Shown: positions 13,091-24,265 of the stretch, piece after piece
How positions within the stretch are numbered: position 1 is the first letter of the stretch
Layout of the letters: each line of letters starts with the position of its first letter
From: Tepidimonas taiwanensis
GTDB lineage: Bacteria; Pseudomonadota; Gammaproteobacteria; Burkholderiales; Burkholderiaceae_C
DNA: 64,000 nt
Reading direction: 5' to 3'
Assembly: GCF_020162115.1 (NCBI RefSeq)
Contig: NZ_CP083911.1
Span: 1,240,001 to 1,304,000, forward strand
The notes under the pieces: model-generated
Told to the model about the DNA's origin: nothing
Databases searched by the model: none
The model's input: only the letters and a program-made list of their open reading frames with translations
Program-made: the position numbers and the translations under genes

Positions 13091-13716
13091 TGAGCCTGAT
13101 TCCCAAGCGTGGAACCGTGTACGTGGTCGACGACGACGAAGCCGTCCGTGATTCACTGCAATGGCTCCTCGAGGGCAAGGATTTCCGGGTGCGCAGCTTC
13201 GATTCCGCCGAGGCGTTCCTCGCCCGCTACGACCCGCGCGAGGTGGCGTGCCTGATCGCCGACATCCGCATGGACGGCATGAGCGGCATGGAGCTGCAGC
13301 AGCGCCTGCTCGAGCGCCAATCGCCGCTGCCGGTCTGTTTCATCACCGGCCACGGCGACGTGCCGATGGCGGTGGAGGCGATGAAAAAAGGGGCGGTGGA
13401 CTTCATCCAGAAACCCTTCGACGAGCAACAGCTGCTCGCGCTGGTGGAACGGATGCTGGAGACGGCCCGGGAGGCCTTCGCCGTGCACGAACAGGCCGCC
13501 ACACGCGAGGCGCTGCTGGCCAAGCTGACCACGCGCGAGTCGCAGGTGCTTGAGCGCATCGTCGCCGGCCGGCTCAACAAGCAAATCGCCGACGACCTCG
13601 GCATCAGCATCAAGACGGTGGAGGCGCACCGCGCCAACATCATGGAAAAACTCGGCGCAAACACCGTGGCCGATCTGCTCAAGATCGCACTGGCGCCCGT
13701 GCCCAACAAAGGTTGA
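13087..13716 (+). CDS. FixJ/NarL-type response regulator
   Basis: DNA-binding partner of the kinase just upstream, with which it overlaps (ATGA). The 209 residues are a receiver domain with acidic pocket V-D-D-D-E near residue 14, phospho-acceptor Asp59 in I-A-D-I-R-M-D-G, the conserved Lys in F-I-Q-K-P-F near 108, and a C-terminal LuxR-type helix-turn-helix (about 142-200: L-T-T-R-E-S-Q-V-L, I-A-D-D-L-G-I-S-I-K-T-V-E-A-H-R). This is the FixJ subfamily layout. Its targets cannot be read from the window; aceE and folD are the nearest candidates. Confidence 0.93.
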   Translation: MMSLIPKRGTVYVVDDDEAVRDSLQWLLEGKDFRVRSFDSAEAFLARYDPREVACLIADIRMDGMSGMELQQRLLERQSPLPVCFITGHGDVPMAVEAMKKGAVDFIQKPFDEQQLLALVERMLETAREAFAVHEQAATREALLAKLTTRESQVLERIVAGRLNKQIADDLGISIKTVEAHRANIMEKLGANTVADLLKIALAPVPNKG

Positions 13717-13726
13717 GATCCCCCGC

Positions 13727-14578
13727 ATGACCGCGCAGCTCATCGATGGCCTGGCCCTGTCGCGCTTGTGGCGCACCCGTCTGACCGAGCGCGTCGCAGC
13801 GCTGCGCGCGCGCGGCGTGCAGCCGGGGCTGGCGGTGATTCTCGTCGGCGACGACCCCGCGAGCCAGGTGTACGTGCGCAACAAGGTCAAGGCCTGCCAC
13901 GAGGTCGGCATCCATTCGGTGCTGGAAACCCACCCCGCCGACCTGAGCGAAGACGCGCTGCTGGCGCGCGTGCGCGCGCTCAACACAGACCCCGCGATTC
14001 ACGGGATCCTCGTGCAACTGCCGCTGCCCCGGCACCTGGACGCCCACCGGGTGATCGAAACCATCGCCCCGGAAAAGGACGTCGATGGCTTTCACGTCGC
14101 CAACGCCGGGGCGCTGATGGTCGGGCAACCCGGGTTTTGGCCGTGCACGCCACACGGCTGCATGAAGATGCTGGAGCACATCGGCGTCGACCTGCGCGGC
14201 AAGCACGCGGTCGTCATCGGCCGCAGCAACATCGTCGGCAAGCCGATGGCGCTGATGCTGCTGCAGGCCAACGCGACCGTGACCATCTGCCACAGCGCCA
14301 CCGCCGATCTGGCGCACCACACGCGCCAGGCGGACGTGATCGTCGCCGCGGTCGGCCGGCCGCGCATGCTCACCGCCGACATGGTCAAGCCCGGCGCGAT
14401 CGTGATCGACGTCGGCATCAACCGTGACGCAAACGGCAAGCTCTGCGGCGACGTGGACTTCGACGCCGTGCGCGAAGTCGCCGGCTGGATCACCCCGGTG
14501 CCCGGCGGCGTGGGCCCGATGACGATCACGATGCTGCTGGCCAACACCGTGGACGCGGCCGAACGCGCCACCGCGTGA
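13727..14578 (+). CDS. folD: Methylenetetrahydrofolate dehydrogenase/cyclohydrolase FolD
   Basis: Bifunctional cytosolic enzyme that interconverts 5,10-methylene-, methenyl- and 10-formyl-tetrahydrofolate with NADP, feeding purine and formyl-Met synthesis. It has 283 residues. Tyr49 and catalytic Lys53 occur in Y-V-R-N-K, followed by K-D-V-D-G-F-H, the NADP loop G-R-S-N-I-V-G-K-P and the C-terminal P-G-G-V-G-P-M-T signature. It starts 10 bases after the response regulator, so it is probably co-transcribed with the two-component genes. Confidence 0.97.
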   Translation: MTAQLIDGLALSRLWRTRLTERVAALRARGVQPGLAVILVGDDPASQVYVRNKVKACHEVGIHSVLETHPADLSEDALLARVRALNTDPAIHGILVQLPLPRHLDAHRVIETIAPEKDVDGFHVANAGALMVGQPGFWPCTPHGCMKMLEHIGVDLRGKHAVVIGRSNIVGKPMALMLLQANATVTICHSATADLAHHTRQADVIVAAVGRPRMLTADMVKPGAIVIDVGINRDANGKLCGDVDFDAVREVAGWITPVPGGVGPMTITMLLANTVDAAERATA

Positions 14579-14596
14579 CCCGCCCCGGAGCCCGAT

Positions 14597-15070
14597 TCAG
14601 CCGCGGCGGCCGGCCAGCCACCACAGGCCGCGCAGCGCGCACAGCCACTGCAGCGCGACCAGCACGCTGCCCAGCCCGTGCCACAGCGCCAGGTTCGCCC
14701 CGGTCTGGCGCGCGGTGAGGATTTTTTCCGCGACGCCGAACTCCTGCACCAACCCTGACAGCGCGCCCAGCAGCAGCCACGGCAGCAGTGCCCAGCTTGC
14801 GTCACCGGCGGCGCCGCGCCCGCGCTGCGCCCGCCCCCACAGCAGCAGCGCCAGCGCCGCGGCCACACTCAGGTACGACTGCACCTGAAACAGCCGCGCC
14901 GCCATGCCACCGGCGACCGCCGGGTTGCTGAAGTGGTCGAACAGCAGCGGCACGGCGATGAAACTCAAGCCCGTGGTCACGCCCCACCAGAGGGCCGCGA
15001 CCAGCAGCGGCCAGCGCGCGCGCCACGCGGCCACGGCGCCGGTGGAGGTGGCGGACGCACCCGCGCTCAT
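14597..15070 (-). CDS. DUF4149 domain membrane protein
   Basis: Small inner-membrane protein of 157 residues with about four predicted helices (roughly 19-40, 62-80, 90-110, 125-150) and the N-terminal W-W-G-V-T-T-G-L-S-F-I-A-V-P-L-L-F pattern typical of DUF4149 proteins. Genes of this family are often beside greA in Burkholderiales, as here, where it overlaps the greA stop codon by four bases and is therefore translationally coupled. The function is unknown. Confidence 0.8.
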   Translation of the reverse strand: MSAGASATSTGAVAAWRARWPLLVAALWWGVTTGLSFIAVPLLFDHFSNPAVAGGMAARLFQVQSYLSVAAALALLLWGRAQRGRGAAGDASWALLPWLLLGALSGLVQEFGVAEKILTARQTGANLALWHGLGSVLVALQWLCALRGLWWLAGRRG

Positions 15071-15543
15071 TCGTAGCGCACCGCGACGATCTCGTAGCGC
15101 TTGACGCCGTTGGGCGCCTGCACCTCCGCGACGTCGCCCTCCTCCTTGCCGATGAGGGCGCGCGCGATCGGGCTGGAGACGTTGATCAGGCCCAGCTTCA
15201 GATCGGCCTCGTCCTCGCCGACGATCTGGTAGGTCACCTGCTCGCCCGTGGTGGCCTCTTCCAGCTCCACGGTGGCGCCGAACACCACCTTGCCACCGGC
15301 GTCGAGCTGCGCCGGGTCGATGATCTGGGCCGCGGCGAGCTTGCCCTCGATTTCCTTGATGCGCCCCTCGATGAAGCCCTGGCGATCCTTGGCCGCGTCG
15401 TACTCGGCGTTCTCGCTCAGATCGCCCTGCGCGCGCGCTTCGGCAATCGCCTGGATCACGGCGGGTCGTTCGACGGTCTTGAGGCGGTGCAGCTCCTCCT
15501 TGAGTTTTTCGGCACCGCGCTTGGTCAGCGGGATGGTCGGCAT
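15067..15543 (-). CDS. greA: Transcription elongation factor GreA
   Basis: Binds the RNA polymerase secondary channel and triggers cleavage of backtracked RNA. The 158 residues match the family length. The N-terminal coiled coil carries the tip acidic residues in G-D-L-S-E-N-A-E-Y (Asp41 and Glu44), and the C-terminal FKBP-like domain ends with S-P-I-A-R-A-L-I-G-K. GAGGAC precedes the ATG. A terminator-like hairpin lies in the short leader (15560-15594), which may be the end of the carAB transcript or a greA attenuator. Confidence 0.96.
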   Translation of the reverse strand: MPTIPLTKRGAEKLKEELHRLKTVERPAVIQAIAEARAQGDLSENAEYDAAKDRQGFIEGRIKEIEGKLAAAQIIDPAQLDAGGKVVFGATVELEEATTGEQVTYQIVGEDEADLKLGLINVSSPIARALIGKEEGDVAEVQAPNGVKRYEIVAVRYE

Positions 15544-15559
15544 GGCGTCCTCGTGGTCA

Positions 15560-15594
15560 CAAAAGCAAACCGCCGAGCGTTGCCGGTCGGCGGT
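15560..15594 (-). terminator. Terminator-like hairpin in the greA leader
   Basis: On the minus strand an 8-bp perfect stem ACCGCCGA / TCGGCGGT with a 10-base loop is followed by TTTGCTTTTG. It ends about 17 bases before the greA start codon, directly upstream of the ribosome binding site. Since carB already has a separate hairpin terminator further upstream (15634-15656), this one looks like an attenuator of greA. In E. coli the greA leader also contains a terminator that yields short RNAs. Confidence 0.55.
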
Positions 15595-15633
15595 GTCGTC
15601 TGGGCCACAATGATAACCGGTTTGCCGCGCGGG

Positions 15634-15656
15634 GAAACGGGGGCAAAAGGCCCCCG
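15634..15656 (-). terminator. Intrinsic terminator downstream of carB
   Basis: On the minus strand CGGGGGC, loop CTTTT, GCCCCCG forms a 7-bp GC stem followed by TTTCCCC. It lies 140 bases after the carB stop codon. The T run is short but the hairpin is strong. The rest of the 252-base gap between carB and greA shows no open gene; TATCAT at about 15617-15612 is a possible greA -10. Confidence 0.5.
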
Positions 15657-15795
15657 CAGGCCGTTGTGGGTGTGCTCCCCTCCATTGGCGGCCGCGTCGC
15701 GCGGCGCAGCCCCATGCACGACCCGCGTGCCGGGCCGTCCCGAGCCCGCGCCAACGCCTCGACAGCGGAACCGCACGGCCCCCGAGCCGGGGGCG

Positions 15796-19065
<3,270 letters not shown>

Positions 19066-19069
19066 GGCA

Positions 19070-20242
19070 TCACTTTCCGGCATCGGCCATCAGGGCCGTG
19101 AAGCGGTCGAACAGGTACGCGATATCGTGGGGTCCGGGCGACGCCTCGGGGTGCCCCTGGAAGCCGAACGCCGGGCGATCGGTGCGCGCGATCCCCTGCA
19201 GCGAGCCGTCAAAGAGGCTCACGTGCGTCGCGCGCAACGTCGCGGGCAGGCTGTCGGCGTCCACCGCAAAGCCGTGGTTCTGGCTGGTGATGCTCACGCG
19301 GCCGCTGTCGAGGTCCTTGACCGGGTGGTTGGCGCCGTGATGGCCGAATTTCATTTTGTACGTGCGCGCGCCGCTGGCCAGCGCCATGATCTGGTGTCCG
19401 AGGCAGATACCAAACGTCGGCACGCCGCGCTCGATGATCGTGGCCGCCGCGCGGATGGCGTAGTCACACGGCTCGGGGTCGCCCGGGCCGTTGGACAGAA
19501 ACACCCCATCGGGCCGCAACGCCAGCACATCGGCCGCCGGGGTTTGCGCCGGCACCACCGTCACGCGACAGCCGCGCTCGGCCAGCATGCGCAGGATATT
19601 GCGCTTGACCCCGAAGTCGTACGCGACGACGTGAAAACGTGGGTTCGTCAGGCGGCCGTAACCGCGCGTGCCGTCCTCGCGCTGCAACCGCCACTCGGTC
19701 TCGGTCCACTCGTACGCGGTGGGCGTGGTGACCACGCGCGCCAGATCGAGCCCGGCCATGCGGGGGGCGGAACGCGCGGCCTCCACCGCCTGCGCGCGCA
19801 CCGCGTCCGTCACCGCCTCACCCACCGCGAGGGCGATGATGGCACCGTTTTGGGCGCCGTGCTCTCGCAGGCGCCGCGTCAGCGCGCGCGTGTCGATCCC
19901 GGCGATCGCGACGATGCCCTGCCCGCGTAGGTAGTCCCCTAACGGCTGTTCGGCACGGAAATTGGAGTGAAGGGCGGGCAGGTCTTTGATGATCAGGCCG
20001 GCGGCTTGCACTGCGCCGGATTCGGTGTCCTCGCCGTTGACCCCGACGTTGCCAATGTGCGGGTACGTCAGCGTCACGATCTGCTGACGGTAGCTGGGGT
20101 CGGTGAGGATTTCCTGATAGCCGGTGATGGCAGTGTTGAACACCACTTCGCCGACGGTGCGTCCGGCGGCGCCGATGGACACACCTTCAAAGACCGTGCC
20201 GTCTGCGAGCGCGAGGATGGCGGGTGCAAGGACGGGAAACAC
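19070..20242 (-). CDS. carA: Carbamoyl-phosphate synthase small (glutaminase) subunit
   Basis: Class I glutamine amidotransferase subunit that hydrolyses glutamine and channels ammonia to CarB. With a GTG start at 20242 (GGAG seven bases upstream) it has 390 residues; E. coli CarA has 382. The N-terminal small-subunit domain shows F-N-T-A-I-T-G-Y-Q-E and D-P-S-Y, and the amidotransferase part has the nucleophile in G-I-C-L-G-H-Q and the catalytic His/Glu in G-H-P-E-A-S-P-G-P. The frame is open far upstream, but homology ends at this start. Co-transcribed with carB. Confidence 0.95.
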   Translation of the reverse strand: MFPVLAPAILALADGTVFEGVSIGAAGRTVGEVVFNTAITGYQEILTDPSYRQQIVTLTYPHIGNVGVNGEDTESGAVQAAGLIIKDLPALHSNFRAEQPLGDYLRGQGIVAIAGIDTRALTRRLREHGAQNGAIIALAVGEAVTDAVRAQAVEAARSAPRMAGLDLARVVTTPTAYEWTETEWRLQREDGTRGYGRLTNPRFHVVAYDFGVKRNILRMLAERGCRVTVVPAQTPAADVLALRPDGVFLSNGPGDPEPCDYAIRAAATIIERGVPTFGICLGHQIMALASGARTYKMKFGHHGANHPVKDLDSGRVSITSQNHGFAVDADSLPATLRATHVSLFDGSLQGIARTDRPAFGFQGHPEASPGPHDIAYLFDRFTALMADAGK

Positions 20243-20390
20243 GGACACTCTCCAGGACGTTGAAGACGCGCCCGCACCGCACCGGCCCCGTCCGCCGCAG
20301 CGCCCGGGTGCAACCTGCGTGGCAGGGTGCGACGGGGGCTCGCAGGACAGTCGCCGGGTGCTTCCGCGGACGGTCTGGGTAAACCTTGGA

Positions 20391-20396
20391 ATTATA
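20391..20396 (-). promoter_or_regulatory. Putative carAB -10 element
   Basis: A perfect TATAAT on the minus strand, rare in this GC-rich window. Its bases include the TAA stop codon of the upstream methyltransferase gene. It predicts a leader of about 140 bases before carA, long enough for attenuation or other control. No good -35 hexamer is visible at the usual distance. Confidence 0.5.
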
Positions 20397-21180
20397 GCCC
20401 GCCGAAGGCGCTGACCGCGCTCGCGTGCAGGCAAATCGCCGCGGCGGCCGCGACGTTGAGCGACTCCTGACCACCCGGCTGGATGATGCGCACCGTCGTC
20501 GTCGCGCGCGCCATCCAGCGCAGATCGACGCCCTGCCCCTCGTGCCCGAACAGCCAGGCGCACGGCCACGGCAGGCGCGCGGTGTGCAGCCACGCCCCCT
20601 GGTGGGAGCTGGTGGCGATCAGCGGCACGCGCAGCGCCTCCACCGCCGCGGCGTCCGCGCCCTCGACCAGGTGCAGGCCGAAGTGCGCGCCCATCCCGGC
20701 GCGCAGCACCTTCGGCGACCACAGTGCGGCCGTCGCGCGCAGCGCGATCACCTGCGCAAACCCGAACGCCGCCGCGCTGCGCAGGATCGAGCCGACATTG
20801 CCCGGATCCTGCAGCCGGTCCAGCACCACCGTCGGCACATCGGGCCGCACCGATGTACCCTCCGCCAGCGGCAGCAGACACGCCACGCTCGGCGGCGACT
20901 CCAGTGGGCTGATGTGCCCCATCACCGCGTCGGTCACCGTCCACACCGGCACATCGGCCGCAAGCCCACCCTCCCGACGCCAGCGCTCGACCCAGTGCAT
21001 CCCGGCCGGGGTGACGATCACCGCCTCGGGCCGATGCCCCTGTGCCAGCGCCGCGGCGCACAGGTGATCGCCCTCCACCCACACCTGCCCCTCGCGCCGG
21101 TAGGCGCCCCCCTCGTGCGCGAGGCGTCGCAGCCGTTTGATGCGCGGGTTGTCGCGCGAGGCAATGACGTCGCCGGTCAT
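20392..21180 (-). CDS. TrmH/SpoU family RNA 2'-O-ribose methyltransferase
   Basis: SAM-dependent knotted methyltransferase that modifies rRNA or tRNA; the exact target is not readable. The 262 residues begin with M-T-G-D-V-I-A-S-R-D-N-P-R-I-K, the usual substrate-binding N-terminus of RlmB-like enzymes. The three SpoU motifs follow: L-D-R-L-Q-D-P-G-N-V-G-S-I-L-R, L-F-G-H-E-G-Q-G-V and S-L-N-V-A-A-A-A-A-I. It overlaps the end of rnhB by four bases (ATGA) and is the last gene of the long envelope cluster. Confidence 0.9.
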   Translation of the reverse strand: MTGDVIASRDNPRIKRLRRLAHEGGAYRREGQVWVEGDHLCAAALAQGHRPEAVIVTPAGMHWVERWRREGGLAADVPVWTVTDAVMGHISPLESPPSVACLLPLAEGTSVRPDVPTVVLDRLQDPGNVGSILRSAAAFGFAQVIALRATAALWSPKVLRAGMGAHFGLHLVEGADAAAVEALRVPLIATSSHQGAWLHTARLPWPCAWLFGHEGQGVDLRWMARATTTVRIIQPGGQESLNVAAAAAICLHASAVSAFGGL

Positions 21181-21824
21181 GCCACCGACCCGCCGTGCGC
21201 CAACAAGGCCTGCGCCACCGGCCCGAAACTGCGGCGGTGCCACGGCGTCGGGCCATACTGCCGGATCGCGGCGAGGTGCTGCGCCGTGCCGTATCCGCGG
21301 TGACGATCGAACCCGTAGGCCGGATGGGCCGCATGCGCCTCGTCCATCAGCCGGTCGCGCGTGACCTTGGCGACGATCGACGCGGCGGCGATCGCGTCCA
21401 CCGTCGCGTCGCCGCGCACGACCGCCTCCGCGCGCACCGGCAGCACCGGCAGCCGGTTGCCGTCCACCAGCACGAGCGACGGCCGCAGGCGCAGCGCCGC
21501 CACCGCCCGCTGCATCGCGGTGAGCGTCGCCTGCAGGATGTTGAGGCGGTCGATCTCCTCCACGCTGGCCGTGCCGACGCCAACGCACAGCGCCCGCGCG
21601 CGGATGGCCTCGTAGAGCAGCTCACGCCGCGCGGGACTGAGCGTCTTGGAGTCAGCCAACCCGTCGATCGGTTGCGCGTCGTCCAGGATCACCGCCGCCG
21701 CGACGACCGGCCCCGCCAGCGGGCCGCGGCCGGCTTCATCGACACCGGCGACCAGTCCCCCGTCGCCCCAATCGAACGCGCACTGACGTGCCACGGCAGG
21801 CGCGCGGACCGCGCGGCGGCTCAT
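21177..21824 (-). CDS. rnhB: Ribonuclease HII
   Basis: Removes RNA from RNA-DNA hybrids and single ribonucleotides from DNA. The 215 residues contain the RNase HII motif D-E-A-G-R-G (Asp29, Glu30), a further metal ligand Asp121 in V-L-V-D-G-N, and D-A-I-A-A-A-S-I-V-A-K-V with the fourth acidic ligand. The start at 21824 overlaps the lpxB stop codon, and its own stop overlaps the methyltransferase start: a tightly coupled run at the end of the lpx genes, a common position for rnhB. Confidence 0.96.
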   Translation of the reverse strand: MSRRAVRAPAVARQCAFDWGDGGLVAGVDEAGRGPLAGPVVAAAVILDDAQPIDGLADSKTLSPARRELLYEAIRARALCVGVGTASVEEIDRLNILQATLTAMQRAVAALRLRPSLVLVDGNRLPVLPVRAEAVVRGDATVDAIAAASIVAKVTRDRLMDEAHAAHPAYGFDRHRGYGTAQHLAAIRQYGPTPWHRRSFGPVAQALLAHGGSVA

Positions 21825-23008
21825 GGGCGGCCTCCGCGCGCGAGCAGCGGCTCCAGCGCCTGTACGGTCAACCCCACTGTATCGCGCCGCAGCGCCGCAT
21901 GCAGCTCGACAAACCGCGCCACCACCTGAGCGCGGCGCGCCCGGGCCGCGGCATCGTCGGCCAGCCACGCCAGCGTCTCGCGCGCCAGCGCCTCGGGCGT
22001 CGCGGCGTCCTGCAGCAGTTCCGGAACGAGAAACGCTTGGGCCAGGATATTGGGCAACCCAACCCACGGCTGCAGGCGCTTGCGCTGCGTCAGCCACCAC
22101 GACAGCGGATGCATGTGGTACGCGATCACCATCGGGCGCTTGAACAGCGCGGCCTCCAGCGTCGCCGTACCGCTGGCCACGAGCGTCGCGTCGCACGCGG
22201 CGAGCGCCGTGTGCGCATCGCCGCGCAACACCGTGACCGCGTCCGCGACATCGCTGCCCGCCACCTGGGCGCGGATCGCCGGCTCCAGCGCGGGCACGGC
22301 CGGCAGTACGAAGCGGATGTCCGGCCGATCGCGCCGCATCCGCGCCGCCGCCTGCAAAAACCGCGGAAGCAGGTGCGCGATCTCCGCGCGGCGGCTGCCG
22401 GGCAACAGCGCCACCAGCGCCAACGCGTCGTCCACCCCGATGCGCTGGCGTGCCCCCGCACGGTTTGGCTCGTCCGGAATGACCGCGGCCAGCGGATGGC
22501 CCACGTAAGTCGCGGCGATGCCGTGTTCGGCCAGCAACGCCGGCTCGAACGGGAAAATGCACAGCACGTGGTCGCACGCCCGGCGGATCAGCGCGACCCG
22601 CTCGGGCCGCCATGCCCAGATCGCCGGCGCGACGAAATGCACGGTTGGGATCCCAGCGGCACGCAGATCGGCCTCCAGCGCGAGATTGAAATCCGGCGCG
22701 TCGATGCCCATGAACAGCGTCGGGCGTTGCGCCAGCAGCCGCTCGCGCAACCGGCGGCGGATGCCGACGATCTCGCGGTAGTGGCGCAGCACCTCGACAT
22801 AGCCGCGCACGGCCAGCTTCTCGCTCGGCCACCAGGCCTCGAAGCCCGCGGCCTGCAGGGCCTCGCCGCCGATACCGGCCGCGCGCAGCCCCGGCCAGCG
22901 CGCCTGCAGCCCCCGCAGCAGCTGCGCCGCCAGGACGTCACCCGACGCCTCGCCTGCCACCAGGGCCAGGCGCAGCGGGACCGAGGCACCGGGCACCGCG
23001 TCCGCCAC
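21821..23008 (-). CDS. lpxB: Lipid-A-disaccharide synthase
   Basis: Glycosyltransferase (family GT19) that joins UDP-2,3-diacylglucosamine and lipid X into the lipid A disaccharide. The frame is open upstream through lpxA; I place the start at GTG 23008, eight bases after the lpxA stop, giving 395 residues (a second GTG at 22996 is possible). Signatures: A-G-E-A-S-G-D near residue 18, G-I-D-A-P-D-F-N, V-A-P-A-I-W-A-W-R, L-P-G-S-R-R-A-E-I, and A-S-G-T-A-T-L-E-A in the donor domain. Follows lpxA in the lipid A run. Confidence 0.95.
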   Translation of the reverse strand: MADAVPGASVPLRLALVAGEASGDVLAAQLLRGLQARWPGLRAAGIGGEALQAAGFEAWWPSEKLAVRGYVEVLRHYREIVGIRRRLRERLLAQRPTLFMGIDAPDFNLALEADLRAAGIPTVHFVAPAIWAWRPERVALIRRACDHVLCIFPFEPALLAEHGIAATYVGHPLAAVIPDEPNRAGARQRIGVDDALALVALLPGSRRAEIAHLLPRFLQAAARMRRDRPDIRFVLPAVPALEPAIRAQVAGSDVADAVTVLRGDAHTALAACDATLVASGTATLEAALFKRPMVIAYHMHPLSWWLTQRKRLQPWVGLPNILAQAFLVPELLQDAATPEALARETLAWLADDAAARARRAQVVARFVELHAALRRDTVGLTVQALEPLLARGGRP

Positions 23009-23016
23009 CGCCCACC

Positions 23017-23811
23017 TCAGCGCACGATGCCCCGCTCGGGGTTCACGCCGGCCAGAAACGCGCGCATCAGCGCGACGTCCGCCGCCGCATCCGGGTAGCG
23101 CGCGGTCAGCGCGTCGATGCGCTCGACCGCCTGCGCGAGCGTCAGCCCCTCGCGGTACAGCGCCTTGTGCATCGCCTTGACCGCGGCGATGCGGCTGGCG
23201 CTGAACCCCCGGCGGCGCAGCCCCTCGAAATTCATCGAGCGCGCCTGCGCGGGCTGCCCCTGCGCCATCACGAACGGCGGCACGTCGGCAAACAGCAGCG
23301 CGCACATCGCCGTCATCGCGTGCGCGCCGATGCGCACGAACTGGTGCACCACCGTAAAGCCACCCAGAATCGCCCAGTCGCCCACCTGCACGTGCCCGGC
23401 GAGCTGCGCGTTGTTGGCAAAAATCGTGTGGTCGCCCACCACGCAGTCGTGCGCGAGGTGGGTGTACGCCATCATCCAGTTGTCGTTGCCCAGCCGCGTG
23501 ACGCCGCCGCCCTGCACCGTACCAATGTGGTAGGTGCTGTACTCGCGGATGGTGTTGCGGTCACCGATGATGAGTTCGCACGGCTCACCGGCGTACTTCT
23601 TGTCCTGGCTGGGCAGGCCCAGGCTCACGAACGGGTAGATGCGGTTGTCGCGCCCGATCGTCGTGTGCCCGTCGATCACGCAGTGCGCGCCGATCGTCGT
23701 GCCGGCGCCGATGCGCACGTGCGGCCCGATGACGGTGTAGGGCCCCACCTCGACATTGGCGTCGAGCTGGGCGTGCGGGTCGACCAGCGCGGTCGGGTGG
23801 ATGCGGGCCAT
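23017..23811 (-). CDS. lpxA: UDP-N-acetylglucosamine acyltransferase
   Basis: First step of lipid A synthesis: transfers a 3-hydroxyacyl chain from ACP to UDP-GlcNAc. The 264 residues form a left-handed beta helix of hexapeptide repeats, with the catalytic His121 in H-D-C (equivalent to His125 in E. coli), the insertion loop Q-D-K-K-Y-A-G-E-P, V-Q-G-G-G-V-T and the C-terminal helical part F-E-G-L-R-R-R-G-F-S. The ATG at 23811 was preferred over an in-frame one at 23829, which would overlap fabZ. Located 10 bases after fabZ. Confidence 0.97.
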   Translation of the reverse strand: MARIHPTALVDPHAQLDANVEVGPYTVIGPHVRIGAGTTIGAHCVIDGHTTIGRDNRIYPFVSLGLPSQDKKYAGEPCELIIGDRNTIREYSTYHIGTVQGGGVTRLGNDNWMMAYTHLAHDCVVGDHTIFANNAQLAGHVQVGDWAILGGFTVVHQFVRIGAHAMTAMCALLFADVPPFVMAQGQPAQARSMNFEGLRRRGFSASRIAAVKAMHKALYREGLTLAQAVERIDALTARYPDAAADVALMRAFLAGVNPERGIVR

Positions 23812-23821
23812 CGGCGGACAC

Positions 23822-24265
23822 TCAGGCAATCGTGCGCATCGTGCACATCAGTTCCGCCTCGCACGCGACCTCGTCGCCGACGCGGGCGGTGCCCTTGAAC
23901 TTGAAGATGCCAGCCTTCATGCGCTCCAGCGTCACGTCCATCACGAGCTGGTCGCCCGGCTCCACCGGCCGCTTGAAGCGCGCGCCGTCGATCCCGGCAA
24001 AGTAGTACACCGTCTTGTCGTCCGGCGTCACCCCCAGCGTCTCGAAGGCCAGCAGCGCCGCGGTCTGCGCCAGTGCCTCCAGCATCAGCACGCCCGGAAA
24101 CACCGGCCGGTGCGGGAAATGCCCGGTGAACACCGGCTCGTTGATCGTGACGTTCTTCAGCGCCCGGATCGAGACGCCTTTTTGCACGTCCAGCACCCGG
24201 TCCACCAGCAGGATCGGGTAGCGGTGCGGCAGTTGTTTGAGGATCTGGTGGATGTCCATGGTCAT
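23822..24265 (-). CDS. fabZ: 3-hydroxyacyl-[ACP] dehydratase FabZ
   Basis: Hot-dog fold enzyme that dehydrates 3-hydroxyacyl-ACP in fatty acid synthesis, competing with LpxA and LpxD for the same acyl-ACP pool. It has 147 residues with the motif L-P-H-R-Y-P at 12-17 and active-site His49 (G-H-F-P) and Glu63 (M-L-E-A-L-A-Q). The start ATG (24265) overlaps the lpxD stop codon by the ATGA arrangement; a second ATG two codons later is possible. Confidence 0.96.
   Translation of the reverse strand: MTMDIHQILKQLPHRYPILLVDRVLDVQKGVSIRALKNVTINEPVFTGHFPHRPVFPGVLMLEALAQTAALLAFETLGVTPDDKTVYYFAGIDGARFKRPVEPGDQLVMDVTLERMKAGIFKFKGTARVGDEVACEAELMCTMRTIA

Noticed and set aside
20243..21334. Upstream extension of the carA frame by 364 codons
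   Set aside because: CarA homology begins exactly at the GTG with a ribosome binding site; the extension is antisense-like low-complexity sequence opposite to or out of frame with the methyltransferase gene.
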